Assembly (NCBI GenBank): GCA_018697195.1
Contig: CM031858.1
Span: 85,393,123 to 85,457,122, forward strand
Direction: 5' to 3'
Source: Certhia americana
Taxonomy: Eukaryota > Chordata > Aves > Passeriformes > Certhiidae
Length of the DNA: 64,000 nt
Shown here: positions 1 to 11,506 of the stretch, in pieces
Layout: each line of letters opens with the position of its first letter
How positions within the stretch are numbered: position 1 is the first letter of the stretch
Notes under the pieces: generated by a model
The model's input: the letters and a program-made list of their open reading frames with translations, nothing else
What the model was told of the DNA's origin: nothing
The model's database searches: none
Program-made: the position numbers and the translations under genes

Positions 1-1732
1 GAGATAGTGAGCTATCAAGACTGCTGCACTTGAGAACTGAACAATGACAACAGAGCCTGAGCTGGTACCCCCACTCCTTGAGGTTCTATCTTTCGCCCAT
101 TGTGAAGACAGAAAGATGTGAGCACTGAATTTGAGGGGAATTTTTCATAGGTATATATCTCAGGTAAGCTCCTTTAAGTCTGTATGTGTGTGGCTGTGAA
201 TACACAACAGAAAATGTATTGTACATTTCTCTCTTAGATTCTTAAGTAACTTAGATCCCTAAATAAAATAAACCTATAAATGAGTTACTGTTGTGCTTAT
301 AATAAATTCTATTAAAATCCTTTGTTAAATTATTTAAAATAGGCTATAAATTTACTACTTGTTTAGATGAAGTGTTGTTAAGACCTTTAGGCCTAAAACC
401 ATTGGTCAAGCCCAGGGCTAAGTTTGGCAAGGGGGTCTACTCTGAACCTTGTGACTCAATGGGAGTGTCCCTTTTATTCCTTTATATCCTTGCCCCTTTC
501 CATCCTCACCCTTTTTACATGCCCAGACTCCAAACAGATTATTTTTGGCTGATTTTAGTTTTAGATTTATTTATTTTTATCTGTGTGCTTTAACTACCTA
601 GTAAGTAGTAGAGTGAACTTTTACAACAGACCTTGTCTCTCTTTTGTTTTAATACCATACCTGGTTTTGCTGATACACTTGCTGATTCTTTTAACAACCG
701 AACACACTCATTTGCAACAAATGGTCAGAGAGATGATTCTTCCCACTCTAGTGTAAAAGAGTAAATACCGGAAATATTGCAAGGAAAGACAATCCCCAAA
801 ATTGTGATTTTTTTCCAACACAAGAATTCAGATAAGTCAATATTACTTTAGGATGGAATTCCTTCTACAAGAAATGTATGACTACTATCTGTGGAAACAC
901 CAAAGTGCTTTTCAAAAAAGCAGTTTCTAATTGCAAGGTACATGTTATAAGAGACATGAAAACCTAAGCAAAACCATTACCTCGTAACTTGAGCTTTCAG
1001 CTTGAGGTGGTGAAGATGAAAGTTGTTCTTTTTTCTCTACTTATTATCAAGTCAAGGTATGGAAGATCTCATTATGACAGACTAACACAAATGATATCTG
1101 CTAAATGACTATTTTTCACACAGTTGCTAAGCTTTGATGTGAATGTATGCAGCCTGTGCGAAGACACCTTAATGAAATATGACCTGAGTTGTGTCTCTGT
1201 ACTTTAGCAAGTAATGACATATGCTAGAGATTGGACAGCATGCTATAGACCAGCACTAACCATGACTTTCTTTAGTGCCAAATAATTCCTGCACACAAAC
1301 ACACCAGGCACTAAATTAACATCTGCCACAGGAGCTGAAATGATGTGATGGCACTAAGGAAGAGAAGAATTCAAGATACATTTGATCCAAGAGAGAATGG
1401 TATTGCTGGAATATAGCATGCAGAGTAACCTCCATGGTGTACAGACTTTACAGAAAAGAAATGAATTTACCCTGGAAAATTATAAATAAGGCATACTGTC
1501 AGAATAAAATGGTGTACAGAATTTTTACGACTGAAAAAACTGATATATTTCAGAGCTAGGATTTGTCACCAAGTTTTTATTCCATACTACCAAAAGCATT
1601 AACTACTGCTTAGAAGGCATTTATTTGTCAAATTATCATTGTCATTTCAAGTGTCATTTTGACACACACAGCAGTCAAACATTTTTCTGGAAACAGTCAC
1701 AATTAAGGAAAAAAAGAGGAATTGTGAATGAT
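1..1732. other. Unique AT-rich non-coding DNA
   Basis: No recognisable gene or repeat. Open frames are short and have no family-like composition. A 30-codon frame at 1016-1108 begins with a hydrophobic stretch and has a GT a few codons later, but nothing else supports an exon. Long AT-rich stretches without CpG clusters fit intergenic or intronic vertebrate DNA. Confidence 0.7.
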
Positions 1733-2030
1733 ATCATAGAACCATCAAATACTTTGTATTGGAAAGAATCTTTAAAGTTCATCCAGTCCCCATATAATGG
1801 GGAAGGACATCTTCAAATAGATCAGGTTTCTCATAGCCTTACCCAGCTTAATATTGAATGTTTCCAGGGATGGGACACCCACAGTTCTTTGGACAACCTC
1901 TTCCAGTGCTTCACCACCATTATGATAAAAAATTTCATGTAAATTCATATTTATTCATTATAATAAAGACTTCAATATTTTTACGTTTTGGAAAACTAAA
2001 TCTATTCTGCCTTTAACTGCACAGTGAAAA
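1733..2030 (-). mobile_element. CR1 LINE 3'-end fragment, old
   Basis: The + strand starts with ATCATAGAACCATC, the reverse complement of the CR1 3' terminus. It continues with the usual CR1 3'UTR blocks read backwards: the 'ggaaagaatctttaaagttcatccag' type segment, then 'tccagggatgggacacccac', then 'cctcttccagtgcttcacc'. Similarity is clear to about 1945 and decays into a weaker match to about 2030. The element is therefore a 5'-truncated copy on the minus strand. The many substitutions and short indels show that it is old. The 105-codon + strand frame over it is antisense and not a gene. Confidence 0.82.
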
Positions 2031-3978
2031 TTAAGTTTTCATTAACTTATCCTGCGTTTTTACTAGAGTTCTTCCCCAATCTTCTCTATCCCTACTGAAG
2101 AGAAATAATGATCAAAACTCCTAATCAAGAAAAGCAGATAACACCAGCAATTTTGAATATTAATCAAAGTTGTTAAAATCCTCACCACTTCTGAACCAAA
2201 ATGATGCCATCAATTATGTTTTCAAATAATTATGGCTTTTTTAGCATTGTAAATCAGATTAGTCCATGCTACTTTGCAAGCTTACACATGGATACATAAG
2301 ATGACCAATAACGTTTATTTCTTTTTCCAGGTTTTCCTAGATTCCAAAAATTTATGTTTTTGAGACAGAGTTTTCTTGATTCCCATCAGAACAAAAGGAT
2401 TCTATTATTATCAAGACACTTGTGTGACCTTCAGCTCTCTGTTTCCAATTTCTTCCTAGCCTCTTGATCTATTCAGCCTGCAGTCTTTTGGGAAAATGAT
2501 GAGCTACATAATTCTCGAGCACAAAATATCAAAATAAGGTGCTACTCTCAATTGCAGTATGAATATAATTGTAACACAATTAATAAAAATAATAAATCCC
2601 AGCCAATTTATAGACCACATTAAAGGCTATAAAACTGGGCAAAATTTGTCTTGTTCTAATCTTCACCAACACATTATTTTATACAGGAATCTCCATAACT
2701 TATTTTTTTTCAGAGGCTCTCATATACTTTCCCCTGGATTTATGCCTTTTAGCCAGCATAGAAAACCTATTAGCAACCAGTATGGAAAAAGCAGAATTAG
2801 TCTTTAGCAAAATTCTTGCTTGCCATCATATACTCCATAAGAAAACATTGTGCTGTTTCACAATAGTAAATTTTATTTGAAAATCCTTCTTTATAAATCA
2901 ATGATAAGCTGAGTATTCTCTAAACTGATTGAATCTTGGAGCATGAGCTGAAGGAATAAAAATACATAAGAATCCAAACATAATTAACATGACCTTTTTT
3001 ATTTAATTTTTTTAAGCAAACAAGAGAGAAGCAAGTATTTAAACATTTCTAAGTGAAGTTGAACTTCCAGTTTCTTCAAATGGACAGGACATACATAATA
3101 AAAATAAAGTCTACATGAAGATGTGTAAAAAGCAAAATATTTGGATCCTCTTGAGTGTCTTAATATTGCCTCAAAATGCCAGAGAGTCAAATAAAATTAT
3201 GCTTTGTTGAGCACTGGTCAAATGAGACTTTAGAGAAAAAAAAAGAAAAAATAAAAGGCATGTATCTTTTTTACAGTTAATTGCAGATTTCCCCAAGAAT
3301 ACATTTTCCTAGATTGACTTAACTGCTATTTTTATCATGGATCAAGCAGGGTAGCAATGCTATTTTTTTTCTCACACATTTCTGTGAGAAATGTACTGTT
3401 TTTCAAACCATATATATATGTTATCTTACCTCTCATTTTTCATTTTTTTTAGTTCCCTCATTATAAATCATTACTTCTGTTATTTACTTCAATTTTATTC
3501 TTAGTTTATGCTTAGGCTGAAATTTATGTCACCTAAGTTTTCTAATCAAATACCCAATCTTATTAAATTGCACAGTATAATTAGCCAGGAAGAGACACTT
3601 CTAAGGAGATTTCATCCTCTGCTAAGACGGGAATTTTCCTCAAGTTTTAATTTTATCACCACTTGTGACACTGTGGCTTTGGCTCCTTCTCTTCAGGTAA
3701 TTTACACTAGCAGAGCTGCAGTCTTGCCATCACTTCTTTACCTTGCACCTACCTCCTCCCTTCAGCAAACAAGCAGGGTTGAGGAAACAGATCAGTGGAG
3801 AACAAACCACAAAGCAAAACTGGGAGGGGGGGGAATATGGCAGCCTGAGTTTTATCTAGCTTTTAAAGCACTGATTTTTACTTGTAAATTAACTCTAGTT
3901 CTTGAATATCTGTCCAGGCCAGGTCTTGAAAGGACACAATCTCTTCAGGTCTTCTCTAGGCTGGTAACCATCCTTTTG

Positions 3979-4028
<50 letters not shown>

Positions 4029-4840
4029 AGTGTTCATTTTCTAGACAACTGTGAAATAATGCCCTGTTGGCCTTCCAAGAGTGACTGACTTCACTTTAAT
4101 CTGCTCCTGATACTTCTTATGTGCCTCTAGATCTGAAAACACATCCAAATTGTTAGTATTAATCATTTGCTAAAGTAGAATGCCTAGCTGCTTGTAAAAA
4201 AAATGGTGCTCATACATTGTTTCAGCATACAATTTGTAGCATAAATTGTAGCAAGTTATTTTATTGATATTTGTAGAAAAATAAGACTATCAGGGGAGTC
4301 CAATATTCTACCTTGTTGTGCTATGAGATATCCCTATTAATGCTGCAAAATATCTGTTACTCTATTGATTCTAAGACTTTTTAACTATGGAGAAATATTT
4401 TTTGAGGCATTTCTGCAGATATGAGAACAAAGCAGCTGATATGCACACTTAATTTTCAATGGAATAAAATTATTGACAGCATGAACAAGACTTTACAAGT
4501 TTATGTCATTCCAGAGACATGTAATCATAGATAAGATTGCTAAAATTGGTAGGTATTAATTTCAAGTGAAGAAAGGTGTTTTCTCTCTTGGGGATGAAGT
4601 CAAGAATAACAGCAATAACAAAGCAAGTAGCAGTCCTAAAAAGAAGGTAAATTTGTGTACAAATAAACCCACACATAACAGAACTGCACATTCCCCAACT
4701 CCCCACAATATTCTTACCATTCAGGATGCAGATCTCAATTCTAAAAAATACAGATGCAAGAAGAACTTGAGAACACTGCCTAAACTGATGCTGACTGCTG
4801 CAAGATGTACTGCAGTCAATGCTCACATCTGTGACCCAGA
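2031..4840. other. Unique AT-rich DNA with a long T run
   Basis: No gene seen. The frame at 3508-4029 is artefactual because it runs into the T run at 3980-4027 and ends in poly-phenylalanine. The 106- and 123-codon frames around 4506-4937 overlap on opposite strands, the second entering an LTR, and neither resembles a protein family I know. Confidence 0.65.
3980..4027. repeat. Poly(T) homopolymer, 48 bases
   Basis: An uninterrupted run of 48 T residues lies between TCCTTTTGC and GAGTGTTCATTTTC. It could be the reverse complement of an insertion's poly(A) tail, but the sequence to its right (the body such an insertion would have) is not a repeat I recognise. The exact length is likely to be polymorphic or uncertain in assembly. 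Confidence 0.9.
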
Positions 4841-5429
4841 TGTGCTAGTTTTGGCTGGGATACAGCTGATTTTCTTCACAGTGCCTAGCGTGGAGCTGCA
4901 TTTTGGATTTGTGCTGAACAAAATGATGATGACATAGAGATGTTTTTCCTGTTTCTGAGCACAACTTACACAGAGCCAAGGCATTTTCCACTTTTTGTAC
5001 TGCCATGCTAGTGAGGAAACTGGGGGTACACAGAAAATTGGGAGGAGACACAGCTGGGACAGGTGACCCCAACTGAGCAAAGGGCTATTCCAGACCATAT
5101 GACATTATGCTCAGTACATAAAGTGGAGAGAAGGAAAGAGAGGGTTGTTTGGAGTGATGGAATTTGTCTCCTCAAGTCACTGCTGCACATGATGGGACCC
5201 TTTTCCTGGGACTGGCTAAACACCTGCCTTCCCATGGGAAGTGCTGAATTAATTGCTTACTTTTCTCTGGTTGTATGCACAGGTTGTGCTTTCTCTATTT
5301 AACTGTCTTTATCCCAACCCATGAGTTTTCTGGCTCTTATCCTTCTGATTCTCTCCCTGACTCCACTGGTGGGGGAGTGAGAGAGCAGCTGTGTGGGGCT
5401 TGGTTGCTTGCTGGGGTTAGACCATGACA
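4841..5429 (+). mobile_element. Endogenous retrovirus LTR, family A copy 1
   Basis: The 589-bp unit begins TGTGCTAGTTTTGGCTGGGA and ends ACCATGACA, so it has TG...CA termini. It aligns over its whole length with a second copy at 57894-58469 and, inverted, with 30745-31258. Landmarks in order are a 'cttacacagagccaaggc' block, a 'ggagacacagctgggacag' block, a TATA-like ACATAAAG near 5117, a degenerate poly(A)-signal area (CTATTTAACTGTCTTTATC) near 5298, and a terminal 'gggggagtgag' block. The family is widespread in birds and I recall it as ERVL-type, but the LTR alone does not prove the class. Flanks CCAGA and GTCAT do not form a target-site duplication. Confidence 0.85.
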
Positions 5430-8400
5430 GTCATTTTTGGCATCCAGTGCAGGGGCACAAAGTGTTGAAGATAATGTCAGATTTGTAATCTAACTTTCTC
5501 TTCAAGACTTAACTAGGGTGTCTTTGTTTCTAATACTTAAAATTTTCTTTTTCTGCTACTTATGCATGACTGACATACATGACTCAGAATCTCATCTCAG
5601 AAGAAGATTTTGTCAACTAATAATCTGAAGTTCCTTTTTCAGTTCTGTACTGTTGTAAATAAACCATTAGGACATTCATCGTGCATCTGCATTTGTAAAT
5701 ATGCAGATTTTGGCTAATATGTGAAAATTATATGCTCAAGTTTGAATGAATGATCTTAACTAGATTTTACCATCCTAAGGAATGCTCATATAATATTATT
5801 TTCTACCTATGGTACAGTTAGATTAACAATTTTACCTCACATTATTGAAAAAAAACCAAATCATTAGGTAATGTAATTTTCCTTCTTTTCTGAGAATGAA
5901 AAAAGTATTTAGAAAATGAAATTATTTGAAAGAACCTTACAAAAAGTGCAGGGAAGAGTATTTTTCCTATTGCTCCTCCTTTTTATCCATTACTTTGTCT
6001 ACATAATTCATAATTGTTTAAATGGTAAATGGAATTAACAGTGAATTCAGATATGTGTTAGTCTGAGAATCTTTCTTCTTCTGGTTAATAACTTCTGTAA
6101 AGATGAGCAAATACTAGCATCTTGCTTTCCTAATGGGTGACAGAGATAGATGAAACTCAGAAATTTAATTTTGTATATGCAAACCATGTTGTATAAGCAA
6201 ACCCTTTACAAATAACCAGCAGATGAAATTGTTGTAGGAAACTAAACCTACCCAAGAGCAGGTGGAGTACTACTAAAGCATATCTCTTTTGCAGGGTGTG
6301 GAAAATATGCAGTTATGCTACAATCTCTCCTCACTTAAGCATGTTTCATCAATAAACTTACACATCTTGGTATCTATCCAGAAAGAACCTCAAACAACTC
6401 TTCTGCAAGAGGACACTTTTGTATACTGTCACAGATGGGAGAGCATGTTCTCCACAGTCAAAACACCTCCTACAATAATCTTTTAGCTTGTGAACATAAA
6501 AATGGTAGATGAATGAGGCCTCTAAGGAAGCTAGCAGAAGGAAGAAAATTATCAAATCAGATGAATTTTTTTGTCATTTTTTTATGAATAAGAGAAGTGT
6601 GAAAGTAGCAGCTGTAAGTAAAAAATAAAAATAAAAAGAAGAGGAAGATATTTAAAACATTTTAGTTCACAATCATTTAAAAAAAAGCTAGTAAGAACTA
6701 CAGGAAGCTGAAGTTCTATTTTGAACCAGTTCTGGATAAGTATTCTGATAGCAAGGTCATGGGAGTTTTTAATCCAACCTGTAAACACTGTTGTGTTTGC
6801 TATTTGTGGCTTGGCTTTCCAGGTTGGACACACACCTTTACAACATTGTGCCTTTGCATTTTGCTAAAGATTAATTTGAATTCAGTGGGAACCTTTCAGT
6901 GAGTGGTATTTCAAGGATTAGGTGTGCTATCAACTTTTTGTACCCAGGTCAGAGTGTCTGGCTTGAAGACATTTGAGTATTAACTTAAAAATGACTTTTT
7001 GATAACTGAAACACAGAGGTATGCATTTAAGGGAAAACAAAACACAAGGGCCTTTCTTGTATGGAAAGGGGTGAGAATGATATCAGATGAAATTAAAAAT
7101 CCACTAAAAAAAGTTCACAACAACTACGGCTTGGTCTTGTAACCACGATAAAAGGATACAAAGGAGCAGTGAAGAGTCCCCAGGAACAGAATGCTATAAA
7201 TCCTTATTTAATTAAGAACTAATTATTCAAATAAATTAAAGCAGAAACTGTATTAGAGTATAAGGTTAAACAATAAAAGTATGAAAATAAAACCTAGATT
7301 TGCCTGAGATGATCGTAATACTAAAAAGCACAACCTCAGAGAAAGTTTTATATGTAAATGATTATATAATGAACTAGACTAAGATCAGCATTAGGAATTT
7401 TGTGATACACATGAGTAATCAAGCATGGGTGTCCAAGCACCTGTGCTTGTGAAAGAAGCCTGCTTTAGGGACAGCTGGAATTTAGTGTTGGGGGCTAGGC
7501 TGAACCATAGCAATGGATGTGAAGGTAACTGTACCTCAGGAAAACAATGGTGTTTTTGAAAAGCACTTTCTTTTCTTCACTTACCATTTTCATATTTCTT
7601 CCAGGGAATGAGACAAAGAGAAAGGGATGCTACCCCCATACTAATATTCCTGCATTAGTAGTCAGGTGATGTTCCAAGCCCCTCCTACTTGAATGCTCAA
7701 ATAACCTACTTCATTTGTCTTTTAGACTGTCTAGGGAGCTATTCCCTACATCTCCCATCCACTGCAGAAAATCTTTGTTCCTCACAGAGCTTCCCCAGTT
7801 TGTTTACCACATATCTCGAGTTTCAGTTTTTCTTCTGTTTTGATTCTCCTAACCATAGTAAAGTTGCGTTTCCTTCCCCTTCAATTCTCCCACCTAGTCC
7901 TTTTTCCTCATTTCCATTTTCTGCAGAACATATCCTCTGTAACAGCCAAAGCTGCTGAGCTGTTCTTGCCTGTCCATTTCTGGCAGAGTCCATGCCACTA
8001 CACCTCCTCCAGCAGGTATCTATTTCTTCCAGGGCACCACAGCTGACACACCCCAATCTTCTTCCAAACTTGAGCCCTGGACTCATGCTCTGAAAGGCCT
8101 GGCAGAAATTTCAAACAGTGGAAATAATCTCCTCAGGTGGTATCCTGAGGGCAGAAAGAATAACACACACAGCAAAAAAAAAAAGGGTGTTTTCTGCCCT
8201 GCCCTCCTTCCTATTTTATCAGTTAATTGAAGTGCTGTATATACCACTTTGCAGCAGTTTCAGATCCCTCTTGAGTCAATGTAGACATATTGACTGTCAA
8301 TCTTTGCTCCTTACTCTTTCCTGCCACTGTTTGGCCACTGCTAAGAAAATAAAATATAGCAGCTAGACATTTACTGCTTCTATCCCATTTTCTCCTTCTG

Positions 8401-9742
8401 GTAGAAGGCCATGCAATGAGACCTCTGATAATTTACTCTCCTCTAAGATACAGACACTGAACCAGTCTGGCCTGGTACACTTGGTGTCAGAGTGCATCAC
8501 AAAGGATTTACAACAATACATTTCAATTAATCAGTCTTAAGGGTTTTATCTGGAATTAATACTACACAGAGATGCATTTAGAATTATTTTTAAATCAAGT
8601 GTGCCAGTGTACCATTTTCCTCTCAGTCAGTCTTTGAATTTGGCAACAAAGCTGAATGAATTTTTGCCAAGGTGATTCATTTTATCCAGACCTCTAATTA
8701 TATTTGGGCAATTAAGGAGAGAGATGGGGGCAGTTCAAAAAGTCAAGAGGATTTTATAAATAAAAATTTGTCGAGTACAATGGAAAGCAGTAGCTACCAA
8801 GTAAAATTATATAAATATAGAGCTAATGTTTACTGAAGAAAAATAAAACCCAAAACTGACTTTTTTGCAATAATGCAGGCTGATTTGCTGGATTAGAAAA
8901 ATGCAGAATCTGGAATGAAGCAGGAATGGGATGTCAGAGTCATAAAATCTAAGCAGACAGAAGAAGTAAGTAAATTCTGCTACTCCAAGACAACAAAAAC
9001 TGTACCTTGAGTCCAATACATACTGAGAGACCACATTCGTCTTTAAGTTCAGATGTTTCCCATCATGATGTTTTACCTGGGTTCCATCTGTAAAATGTAC
9101 TAGGCTACATTACATAAGAGTGATCAAGCACCTTTGATTCATCATTAGCTGGCATCATAACAGTGAACTCTAATTTAAACTCTATTTATCTTTGTCTTTT
9201 CTATTTATTCTACTAAAAAAAATCTGTGTTGTGAAAATATCATGATTTTCATACTGTATCAAATTTTATCTCTGTTAAGAATCAATATACAGTGACCATT
9301 TCAAGAAATCAGAGAGCAGCTATGTACAGACTAAGCCCTATATTCTCTAGGAAAAAAAAAGAAAAACAGTACTCAAAGTCAGCAGTTGTTTAGATTTACA
9401 GAGGGTGCACAATTTTATATTTGTTGTTTAAAAGATGGAACATCATAATCAACACTCAGTTTTCTTTCAAGTACTTACTTCAAACAAGTAATGCTAGAAT
9501 AATAATTCACTTCCTTAACTTTATTGATACAGCACTACAAATCGAGTGTAACATTGTCAAAATGACCTGAGGAAACATTTTTAGATCTGTTTTTCTGATG
9601 CTGTGAGTGATGACTCTCCATATTTTGCTTGAACTATTCATTTTCACCAGAAGACATTTGAAGACAAATCCAATCATTTTCTGAGTCATGTTTAAAATAA
9701 CTGTGAGACTGATTTTCCATTGTCTTGATGGGTGTATAGTTA
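5430..9742. other. Unique DNA; possible PBS remnant at its left edge
   Basis: The first bases after the LTR, about 5441-5460, contain TTGGCATCCAGTGCAGGGG. This could be a worn primer-binding site, which would make the LTR a 5' LTR with a stub of internal sequence. The rest shows no gene or recognised repeat. An A-run lies at about 8175-8184, and a pyrimidine-rich stretch at about 7770-7960 gives spurious frames on both strands. Confidence 0.55.
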
Positions 9743-9834
9743 TTTCAATGGTGCAGAATGGTCCCACTTCAGCAATCTACTTAAAGTACATGCCTGACTA
9801 AGTGTGTGAATCGTCCCATTGATTTCAAAGGAAG
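9743..9834 (-). repeat. Candidate ancient amniote interspersed repeat
   Basis: Read on the minus strand it contains AAATCAATGGGACGATTCA, then a 'cttagtcaggcatgtacttta' segment and 'ttgctgaagtgggacc'. This order matches a very common old repeat of turtles, crocodilians and birds, which has a 'tcaatgggactactcac' core followed by 'cttaaagttaagcatgtgctta'. I cannot name the family with confidence. The copy is short and diverged, and no termini are visible. Confidence 0.45.
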
Positions 9835-10320
9835 TATTTATATCTTAAATGAGAGGCACACTTGGGAAAGGCAGACTGAATTAGAGCCGGAGCAGGACTC
9901 GGTCTGTCTCCAGCTTGTATACTGGCTCTCCGTGCCATGCACCCACCTATTTGTAGCACTTGCCTAGGCTGAATGAGAAGGTGACCAGGTTGCTGATTCC
10001 AGGTCCCAAACACAACAATCCAATCTACAATGGGCTGCCAGACAGCTGCAGTGCTCTTTTAGACAGATACACACCATTACTCTATCTGGTGGCATGGGTA
10101 TGCTAACTCGTCCCTATACAGCATCATTGCATAAAATCTCTAAATGCACAAAAATTTTCAAAACCAGTCAGCTAAATAAATACCAGAATGAAATAAAAAT
10201 TGCAATATTTTACATGTAATTTGTAATGCAATACAAGAGTTATTAGTAATATGTAGAAACAGCTGAAGCATGACTAATCTTAGATAATGTTTTTGGAACA
10301 CCATTTCCATGTTCAGAGTA

Positions 10321-10348
10321 ACAACCAAGGTTCTACAACCAAGGTTCC
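10321..10348. repeat. 14-bp direct tandem duplication
   Basis: ACAACCAAGGTTCT is followed immediately by ACAACCAAGGTTCC, two 14-bp units differing only at the last base. This is a simple recent local duplication. Confidence 0.9.
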
Positions 10349-10945
10349 TGGGGATGCTAAAGCTAAACAATATTATATACCTTAAACAGACTGAATTGTA
10401 TATTCAGATCCTTCTGCATTTCAAATTTGTGTGTAATCAGCTGTGTTCACTAAGTTAAGGTGCTAATAATTCTTACAAGGTATGCACAAAGAGCAAAGAC
10501 AAATCAAGGGTTAGTAGATAAAGTTGGCTTTAAAGATATTCTAACAACTGAATCTCTACTAAACAATGCTAATAGCATTTCACAGTTTTATTTGCTCTAT
10601 AGTTTAGTTACATTTAATTTCTTCATACGGGTGTTTTAATTTCATTTCATATAAAGCAGAACATAGATGTAAAGAGGTGTTAAAACAAAACTGTATTAAA
10701 TTTATGAGTTTTGAATATTTTTTTAAACTAAATTTTATGTGATTTTCTTGTAAACATTTTAGAATTCTAGGTAAAAAATTATGTCTTAAATAGAAGCTCT
10801 GTTTACCTCTCCACATCATGATGTTGCACTAGTGCACATGGCTCTAACAAATAGCTTTGAAACTCTCAGCTCTTTTAATATCACTCTCCACAATCCCATC
10901 TCTGTTTCATCATTTGTTCCACCATGCAAAGATATTTTGCTGCTT

Positions 10946-11506
10946 TTATGTCATGACCTCAGCCCCATAGAACTGGAAACAATTTGTTGACTGAGGACTG
11001 TCTAGGGAAGGATCTCTGCTTCCATCTATTGGTGAACTGCTGGAAGAGAGGAAAAAGGCCTTACTCGTTTCCCTACTTCCTCTATTCTCAGTGGGTGTTT
11101 TCTGCACAGAGTCCTCCGGGACCATAGTTACCCTGTTGACCACACCTGCACCACAGAAAAAAGAAGTGAGACCTTCTGTATGAACTGGTAGTGCTCTCCA
11201 GCTGATGTATCCTAGGTCTATCAACCTGATTGCCAGGCAGAAAATATCAACCAAAGAATGTGTCCCATGGCACAGACCAGTCACCAGTATTGCTGAGGGA
11301 CACCAAGCAGCTTCTCTGGGACCAAAATCACAACTAAAGGCAACATCACAGCAAATTACCACACAGAGAAAACAGTATGCCTTACAATATGCCTCTAAAT
11401 GCAACAGTCTGCCAGAAGAAAGACAGAAAGCAATGCTCAACATAGACTTACCCCAAGCAGAATAAGCAAAGATATTTGCTATTCCCAAATTTTTAAGTGA
11501 ATGCAC
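10946..11506 (-). other. 186-codon open frame, unidentified
   Basis: This is the longest open frame not explained by a repeat. The conceptual product is cysteine-rich in its N-terminal half (positions about 25-100), with hydrophobic stretches around residues 40-60 and 75-95. It ends in a serine-rich tail containing a run of five serines. I recognise no domain or motif. There is no matching splice structure, no promoter and no 3' poly(A) signal that I would trust. The interval is somewhat richer in G+C than its surroundings, which lengthens chance frames. It could be chance, an eroded element or part of a non-coding exon. Confidence 0.2.

Noticed and set aside
1016..1108. 30-codon frame starting with a hydrophobic, signal-peptide-like stretch and followed by a GT donor-like site
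   Set aside because: Too short to judge, with no matching downstream exon, promoter or family similarity. Hydrophobic short frames are common by chance in T-rich DNA.
1625..1942. 105-codon frame
   Set aside because: It lies antisense over the CR1 fragment at 1733-2030.
3508..4029. 173-codon open frame
   Set aside because: Its end is the T48 run read as phenylalanine, and the rest has no recognisable domain.
4823..5302. Several overlapping frames on both strands
   Set aside because: All fall within the family-A LTR; opposing frames of similar length are shadows of repeat DNA.
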